A stretch of 64,000 nt of DNA from Euptelea pleiosperma. Its lineage: Eukaryota > Streptophyta > Magnoliopsida > Ranunculales > Eupteleaceae. This document shows, piece after piece, positions 57,032 through 64,000 of this stretch. The notes under the pieces are model-generated. The model made no database searches and was not told the DNA's origin. It worked only from the letters and a program-made list of their open reading frames with translations. The DNA is taken from positions 18,421,929 through 18,485,928 of the forward strand of contig CM068541.1 of the NCBI GenBank assembly GCA_035048495.1. Direction: 5' to 3'. The position numbers were made by a program, and so were the translations under genes. Position 1 is the stretch's first letter. Each line of letters opens with the position of its first letter.

Positions 57032-58336
57032 TTAGGTGAGAACGAGAAGCAGAGAGAATTCTTGAGAACGAGACAGATTTAGGAGAGAACGAGAGAGGTT
57101 TACGAGAGAACGAGCTGTGGGTTCTGAAATAAAACAGAGCTGCTCTTCGTAGTTGGGTTGGGCGGGTTTTTGAAGTTTTCAATTTAGAAAGTTTCCTGCA
57201 CGTCCCAACGTTGCACTCCATCAACGGCAGCTATATGTGCCACGTTGCACACTCCTGAAAACAACGCGAACCTTTTGGAAACCGTTACACAGAACCACAC
57301 CTGGTCAGTAGCTACCTGATGAGTACCTTTTGTCACAAGTTGTTGAGACGGAAGCCGGTCACAGCACTCAATACGAGCCACGCGGCTTACTATTAGAGGA
57401 CGATGACGGCATAGATGTTAGGCCAGTCACTCGGTGGACAGGTACACAAAAAATCATCAGACTGATTCGTGATTTCTAACCGATTCGATTGAAGTTATTT
57501 TCAAGGGTTGATTTTAACGGTAGGAATTTGAGCATTATTTGGGTGCAAAAATCCAAAGGTTGTAAATCACTAATCAGGCTGATTTTTGGTTTATTGAGCT
57601 GCTCTCAGGAGATAATTCCCATTTTTTCTGCAATCTGTACAGTAGTTGGTTATGAGGCGAGGTAAGATCGTGGTGGATTGCCTACTTGCATGTAAAGCTG
57701 GGCCTCACTCCAAAATTGAAACCCAGGCCCAGCCCGTAGCCCAGTCTATAGTCGAGCCAATGGGCTTGGTCCTAGGCCGGGCCGTGGGCTTGGTAATGGG
57801 CTGGGTAGCAGGCCATGAATCTTTAGCTCGTTTTGTGGACCTACAATCAAAAAATCAGCCTGATTGCTGATTTCTAGCTGTTGGATTTTTACAATTTTTA
57901 TAATGGGTTCATGAACAGGCCTATGGATGTGTTCCAAGCCCGTGATAAAAGAACACTCAAATCCAACTATTATAATTCACTAATCAGGCTGATTTTTGGT
58001 ATATAGCTCCAAGGAATGGCCCAAACATACACGACTCAGTGGGTCCAAGAGAGTGTACCACGTGGCATTTCATGCAATGGTCAGAAATTACCAGAAAAAA
58101 AATGAAATGACCACAACCTTCAATTTAATGGAATATTCAGGAAAAATAATTTATCCAAAAAATATACAGAAAAAAAATGCATGGGAAAAGTTCACCATCA
58201 TCATTTCTCCCGATCATCCAAATGTTCAGCAAACCTTTGCATTGGCCAAAATCTGGAGTGTTTAGAATAATCTAAAGCAACAAAATACGTGTTGGATGTT
58301 GATGACATGTATGTACCCAACCTTCATTAATTCAAA
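57032..58336. repeat. Young duplication of 9728-11033
   Basis: Leader of B3 copy 4 followed by the same foldback remnants (57320-58070) and spacer as in unit i. It differs by scattered substitutions and indels of a few bases. No additional gene is seen. Confidence 0.85.
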
Positions 58337-58395
58337 GGATCGCTCTACGGGCACCCCACTTGGACTAAAATAAAACCCCTCCCTTAAGCCGGGCA

Positions 58396-58473
<78 letters not shown>

Positions 58474-58685
58474 GCTTTTAGCCTCCACGGTGTTGCACTA
58501 CCGTGGGGGCTAAAAGCTCAGGGGGAGAGAGAGAGAGAGGGTAGAGTGAGAGATAGAAGGGGGAGTTATAGAGAGAGATAGGAACAGAGAGAGAAGGAGA
58601 AGGGATGGAGAAGGGGTGAAGGGAGGGGCATTTTTGTCCAAGTGGGGTGCCCGGCTTAAAGACGTGGGTGCCCATAGAGCGACCC
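58337..58685. mobile_element. MULE-type MITE with CT core, copy 2
   Basis: The same insertion as 11034-11471, with the 9-bp repeat TAATTCAAA at 58328-58336 and 58686-58694. The core differs: an almost pure (CT)n run of about 70 bases (58402-58472), plus an extra inverted pair 'taagccgggcaccc / gggtgcccggctta' just inside the ends. The insertion therefore predates the young duplication and its core changed afterwards. Confidence 0.85.
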
Positions 58686-58815
58686 TAATTCAAAAGATCC
58701 CAAGTTTGCTGTCCACCAGGGGTTTGAAGTCCCCTTCCAAAAATGCAATGTGACACACTCTTTTGGGCCAGGCCGCCGGGCCAAAATGCCAAGCTGAACT
58801 GTAGTATAAGCATTG

Positions 58816-59330
58816 ATAATGCTCATTTTTCCATATTAGGCCATTCCTGGTTAGCCAAAAATCGAAGTTTGCTTTTTTGTTGAAGCAGCAATTTTTGCCG
58901 TCCTAGACATGCAAGAGGGATGGAGTGAAGCAAGACATAACGCTGTCAAATCACGGCGAAACGGCCGTTAAGTTTCTGACCCGTATAGTGCTCTACTTAA
59001 CTCGCGATCTCTCTCTACTGTCCAAAAATTTCTCTTCCGTTTTTTCGGTTCTCTGCAAATTTTGTTCCAATTTTTGTTCATTTTTCTTGGACTTCTTCCG
59101 ACTGGATTTGTTGCAACTTGCATTTCAAGTACTGATTCGGAGGAAGTCGATCTTTGAACAGCTCCTGCTTGTTTTGTTTCTCCGATTCAAGTGTTGAAGT
59201 CTTGAAACGAGGATTGAATCTTGAAAAGACTCTAGGGTTTAGATGTAAATCATCGTCGATGGCTATCAGGGGCGTCGATTTCATCAGACTCATTCGTGAT
59301 TTCTAACCGATTCGATTGAAGTTATTTTCA
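58816..59330. mobile_element. Unclassified LTR/leader-like fragment
   Basis: It starts TTGATAATGCTCATTTTTCC, a string style of some plant retrotransposon LTRs, and interrupts the duplicated spacer that continues in the copies at 11600 and 44140. It ends near 59283, where a short piece of foldback element follows. The 90-codon plus-strand ORF (58925-59197) has no recognisable domain. Confidence 0.35.
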
Positions 59331-62159
59331 AGAAGTAATCCCAAAAGATCTCGGCCATCCTTTATGAAACCGGATAAGAGGGGGAGACAACCGTCCTGTT
59401 TTATTATATAGATATCCAATATCACTAAATCTGTTGCATTAGAGCCTATAATAAGTAAATAATCATGAAGAAAATAAAAAAGAGTGTGTGTCTCCATGAT
59501 ACTTATACACTAAGTTAACTGGAAGTCTTAATATATATATAAAAAACAAAAACCTAAGGACAAGATCTGCTTTATAATTTGAGAGTATAAGAGTGTCTTG
59601 CTGCATCCAGTAGCAAGGATAAGATCATATGATCTGTTTTATGCTCGATTCACAAATGGTGCATCTGGATCAAGACATGGAAGAGTACTGTGATAAAGGC
59701 ATGCCGTGAGTAGTGTTCTCTAAACCATCGGACTGTAATAAAGGCACTCCAGTACTACTACACTGCAATAACAACTAACAGCACTAAAATGAATTTTGCT
59801 TACCCATCCTGGGCTGAATAGGTCAGAACTTTGCCATTTACATCATCAAATTCAATGAAACCAGACCACTTCAATGATTCCGATTCAAATAGAAAGGAAG
59901 TCCAACATCCAGTTGATTCTTCATAATATACCTACAAAAATTCTATCCAACAGTGTCATTACCATAGATCTAAAGGTTGGACCAGCCTAAGAAAGTGTGA
60001 ATTCAAAAATGGGGTGGTTAGTTCAATTTTGCTACCTTCCAACCTCATAAACTCCAATGTGTTATAAACATCTAAACTGAGGACGTACTTGACTAGCTGG
60101 ATGATACAATGTTCAGGAATTGAGTGTCTTACTCAATACGAGTAGTCATGCATTTCAAAGAGCTAAAGTGATCAGAGGCATAAACTGATACTGTAATGAG
60201 TGACTCTTCGCTCTTGTTGCAGAAAATGCTCCTAATTAATCACCTCGTCAGGGCTAATATTCAGTAAGCATATATGTTTGTTGGTTGCTGTCAATATCAA
60301 AACACAAGAGGCCAAGAACAATGTGAAGAGATCATGAAGATTGTAAAGATGCCGAGGTGGCAAAACCTGCGGACTCCCTTTGGGTCTACCACCTTAGCTG
60401 CCACATGTAAAGAACACCCCACCACTCATGAGAAGAGTTCTACAATCTACACCCATTAACCATTCACAGAAGAGTCAAATCAAGGAGGCACCTGTTGGGG
60501 GATGGGGTTCCTTTGTGGATGGCTCCCAATCTATACACCATTTTTATCTTCTTCTTTCAAAATAAATTTTCGCTAGGCTTTTCATTCACTTTTTCGCTTA
60601 AAACTTGAAAGAATTGCAAAAGGAGAAAAAAAAAACACAAAAATGAAATGGACCTCAATTACACCAAGATGACCAAAGAATAATTGCATGAGATTGTTTG
60701 AGACACGCTTCATTTACGCATCTGAATTTTGGGGGGAAGGGAAGAGAATAAATAGTCCCCACTGAGACTAAATGAATGGTCTGGATCAATGACCATATAA
60801 GTGGGGGACCATGTGTGTGGCAGTGAAGGAAAGTAGTAGGGATAGGAAATCTAATTGAATTAAGGGTGATGGATGGGAGATGTTACTTAACTACAGGTGC
60901 TATCATCATATTCACACACACACACATACACATGTTTCTTGATATAGAAAACCAAAAGGACAATGACATGTTACAAAAATAGACTGCGTGTTGTGTTCGC
61001 AAATGAACTATGAATAGAACAATTTAAACACAAATCTGATAAAACAGAACAACTCATGCAGAATTAAGCATTCAGGAGTATTGTAACTTAAGGATAACAA
61101 ACATGTATATTATGAAAACACGAAGAAGAAGCAAAAGAGCTTATCTGGGTTCCAAAAGGATCCTCTAATGAAGCTCTGATTTTTGTGGCTCTAAGAATTG
61201 AACTAAGATCATTTTCTTCTTTCTTCTTTTTGTTCTTCTCTTACAAAGGCTTCTTAGAAACTGAATGCGTCTCCATACCTTTGAGTCTCAACCAGTAGAG
61301 ATCGGAAAAATTAAAAAAAAAAATGCCATTTTTTTACCTACCCAAATTGATCTTGATATTAGAATCAAGGCTGCAACTGTAACTGTGCATATCAATTAGA
61401 ACCACTAGTACATCTTTGTTACATTTTTCATTGAGAATCACCAAAAAACAACAACACAATCTTCCTTTGTCAGCCAGTATAATTGTGGAATTAAGAAAAA
61501 AAAATAAAAATTACATAAAGTTCTACCAAAAAATCTATATGGAGTGCATAGCTTGCAAACTAGGTGGGTGACTAGGTCATTCACTTGCTTGTGGATCACA
61601 AGAAACTCTATAAGTTGAATACAGGTTGACTTGCTGAGTCAAACTTTACTACCAAAATTTTAGCTTTGAACCAAGTTTTTCTAAAATAGTAGCAAGTAGC
61701 AACAACGAAAATAGAATAGAATGGAATAGAGCATGCAGAAAAAAGCTAGTGACAAACACCAACAATCTTCGAGTAATGACATCATATCAAGGATGAAGCT
61801 TAAGGACCATATTTCATGAGTGTTAGTGGCCATTGATGGCATTGAAAATATCACTCTTCCTAATATTTTCCTATTTAACATAAACTTATATTTTAATGTT
61901 CAACGGGAATAAAATTAAAATGATAGACTTTTGTAAATATGATATTCAATATTTTCAGATTGAAGTGATCACCCTTGTTGGACTTAGTGGCACAGGATCA
62001 TTTAGTAATCAAAGAGGAGACGGCATCCATTATGTAACCCAGTTTCATCACATCTATTTCATGATTTTAAAGAAGAAAAATAAGAATAAAAGGTAGAAAA
62101 ACAGAGAAGCTGCATATCAGTAACCATTTGATTTTTTTTTTTTTGCTACGAAATGGTGC
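59331..62159. repeat. Segmental duplication, unit v
   Basis: 59410-62155 matches 19665-21944 and parts of 6170-8390. It includes degraded exon remnants at 59803-59937, 60190-60290 and 61138-61495. It stops at the copia insertion; the B3 ORF expected further right would lie beyond the window. Confidence 0.85.
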
Positions 62160-62359
62160 TGTTGTAATCTACCAGAATAAGAGATTAGGGTTAGAGATGG
62201 AAGAGAGGACAGGAGAAGAGAATTGGGGGAAGAGGAGAAATCGTATAGAGTTTAGAATAGCCTACACAATTTCACCCAATATATATATTAAGTGAAGTTT
62301 TATAATATTACAAGGGCCCCCTGTAGAATATAAGAATTACAACTAGGTCCCTGACAACA
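62160..62359 (-). repeat. 3' LTR of the copia element
   Basis: On the minus strand it begins TGTTGTCAGGGACC and ends GGTAGATTACAACA. It carries a TATATATAT stretch near 62280-62288 and a CT-rich part near the U5 side. A length of 200 bp is at the short end of the usual range for plant copia LTRs. Confidence 0.9.
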
Positions 62360-62371
62360 CTCCCCCTCAAG
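62360..62371 (-). other. Polypurine tract
   Basis: GCTTGAGGGGGAG on the minus strand directly precedes the LTR. This is the standard second-strand primer site of plant copia elements. Confidence 0.9.
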
Positions 62372-64000
62372 CTGGTGCAAAGATATCTATCATGCCCAGC
62401 TTGGATAACAGGTGCTCTAAGATCCCTTTAGTAACACCTTTAGTTAACACATCTGCAACTGGATCAGCAGTATGGACATACGGTGTGCAAATAAGTCCCT
62501 GACCAAGTTTCTCTTTGATGAAGTGACGGTTTACCTCAATGTGCTTTGTCCTGTCGTGTTGAACTGGATTATGAGCAATGTTGATGGCTGCTTTATTGTC
62601 ACAATACAGTTGCATAGACCCTTTGACAGGATATCCGAGCTCACTGAGCATAGTCTTCAACCATAGAAGCTCACATACACCATGAGCCATAGAACGGTAC
62701 TCCGCTTTGGCACTGGAGCGGGCAACAACTGGTTGCTTCTTGCTGCGCCAAGACACCAGATTACCTCCCACATACGTGCAGTACCCTGATGTGGAACGTC
62801 TGTCAGTGACTGAACCTGCCCAGTCAGCGTCTATATAAGCTTCAACTCGCATGTGTCCATTCTTACTAAACAGGAGACCCTTCCCTAGAGCCCCCTTAAG
62901 ATAGCGTAACACTCGGTGTACTGCCTCAAGATGTGAAGAGCGAGGGGCATGCATGAACTGACTGATGACACTGATTGTGTATGCAATATCTGGTCGTGTC
63001 AGCGAAAGGTAGATGAGACACCCAACAAGTCTCTAGAACTGGCCTGCATCAGCAATGGGATCCCCATCAAGTGGATTCAGCCGATGTTGCTGCTCTATAG
63101 GCGTATCGGCTGGTTTAGCTCCCAAGTTTCCTGACTCTCGAAGGAGATCAAGTACATACTTTCTCTGTGAGATAAACACACCCTGCTTTGACCTAGCAAC
63201 CTCAATGCCCTGAAAGTATCTCAAGGTTCCCAGATCCTTGATCTCCAACTCTATACCAAGGTATTTTTTCAATCTACAAACCTCATCTGGATCATCTCCT
63301 GTGACCACGATATCATCCACATATACAATAAGAGTAGTAAGACGACCTTGACTTCTCTTAATGAAGAGAGTGTGGTCCGCCTGACTCTGCGAGTAGCCAA
63401 TCTTCTTGACTGTGGAACTGAACCTCTCGAACCAAGCCCTTGGTGACTGTTGAAGCCCATACAAGGCTTTCTTCAGTCTGCATACAAGTTCCTTACTCCC
63501 AATCGGACTGAACCCTGGAGGACCTGTCATGTAGACCTCTTCCTCTAGATCACCATGGAGGAAGGCATTCTTGACATCCAACTGGTGGAGGGGCCAAGAA
63601 AAGTTTGCCGCGAGAGATAACAGAACTCGAACTGAGTTCATCTTGGCCACTGGAGCAAACGTCTCCTGGTAGTCAATCCCATAAGTCTGTGTGTACCCTT
63701 TTGCAACGAGACGGGCCTTGTACCTATCGATGCTTCCATCTGCTTTGTATTTCACTGCATATACCCACGTGCACCCCACGGGTTTCTTTCCTCTAGGCAA
63801 TGGAACCAAATCCCAAGTACCATTCTTTTCTAGAGCTGTCATCTCCTCTAGCATGACTGCTTTCCACTGAGGCTGGCTAAGAGCATCTGAGACACCGGAT
63901 GGCAGAGTGACATTGGATAGGGAAGTAGCAAATGCCTTGTAGGATGGTGAGAGCTGTTGATAGGAAACAAAGTGAGAGATAGGGTGCTTGGTAACACAGT
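62367..64000 (-). pseudogene. Copia pol: reverse transcriptase and RNase H, one in-frame stop
   Basis: The frame is open from the right window edge to 63033 and again to 62367, with a single TAG at 63033-63035 at a position where the family has Gln. The reverse transcriptase has the first catalytic Asp in QLDVKNAFLHG and the YVDD box (about residues 178-181 counted from the Met at 63854), plus LYGLQQSPRAW. The RNase H part has YIDADWAG, SSAKAEYRS and LYCDNKAA with its conserved acidic residues, and ends with the usual DVLTKG region. Upstream of 63854 the frame continues (HPISHFVSYQQLSPSYKAFA), so that Met is not the true start. The single lesion suggests a young insertion. Confidence 0.9.

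Larger units (their letters stand above)
62160..64000 (-). mobile_element. Ty1/copia retrotransposon, 3' part (runs off the window)
   Basis: Minus-strand element with a 3' LTR at 62160-62359 (200 bp, TGTTGT...ACAACA termini), a polypurine tract directly upstream and pol coding sequence beyond. The host sequence to the left ends GGTGC (62155-62159), and the uninterrupted version is at 21940-21950, which fixes the insertion point. The 5' LTR, gag, protease and integrase lie outside the window. Confidence 0.9.

Noticed and set aside
1..64000. CRISPR-like regularly spaced repeats
   Set aside because: All repeats found are segmental duplications, microsatellites or transposon termini; no array of short repeats with unique spacers exists.

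Overview
This is AT-rich plant nuclear DNA, gene-poor and repeat-rich. The plant assignment rests on B3 (DUF313-type) transcription-factor ORFs, cysteine-rich receptor-kinase (DUF26) remnants, a chloroplast-type CPN20 chaperonin remnant, a Ty1/copia element, an RTE-type LINE tail, a tRNA-derived SINE and several inverted-repeat (MULE-like) elements with 8-9 bp target duplications. Introns, splice-site pairs and microsatellites look like those of an angiosperm. I cannot name the species.

The backbone is an array of about five partly rearranged tandem segmental duplications, all in one orientation: roughly 0-11.6 kb, 15.3-24.4 kb, 28.9-38.4 kb, 46-58.8 kb and 59.4 kb to the window end. Most units carry a minus-strand B3 ORF at their right side: 9008-9727 intact, 23400-24095 truncated by a stop, 36085-36435 a fragment, 37531-38307 intact and 56312-57031 intact. 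The fifth unit is cut by a copia insertion before its B3 position. The 9.0 kb and 56.3 kb B3 proteins differ at only five residues and lie in a very young duplication of about 3.9 kb.

Between the B3 ORFs lie fragments of other host genes, nearly all on the minus strand and mostly broken: folylpolyglutamate synthase (3.6-4.8 kb), a ZIP metal transporter (48.0-48.3 kb), a NAA38/LSM-type Sm-fold protein (39.5-39.8 kb), a CRK/DUF26 gene (53.5-54.2 kb, plus strand), CPN20 (16.4 kb, plus strand), and exon-like shards of genes I do not recognise that recur in up to six copies.

The units were then hit by mobile elements. Two TG...CA elements of 2.9 and 2.65 kb (12070-14979 and 30401-33047) look like solo LTRs of one unusually long-LTR family. 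Each has a 5-bp target duplication, and the matching empty site is elsewhere in the window. A copia element enters at 62160 and runs off the right end. A 1.1-kb foldback element (42442-43575) sits inside another LTR-like sequence. Smaller MULE-like inverted-repeat elements occur at 11034, 17976, 24392, 27953 and 58337. No CRISPR array, rRNA gene or functional tRNA gene was seen. The only candidates for expressed proteins are the three intact B3 ORFs and perhaps the small exon at 16942-17148.
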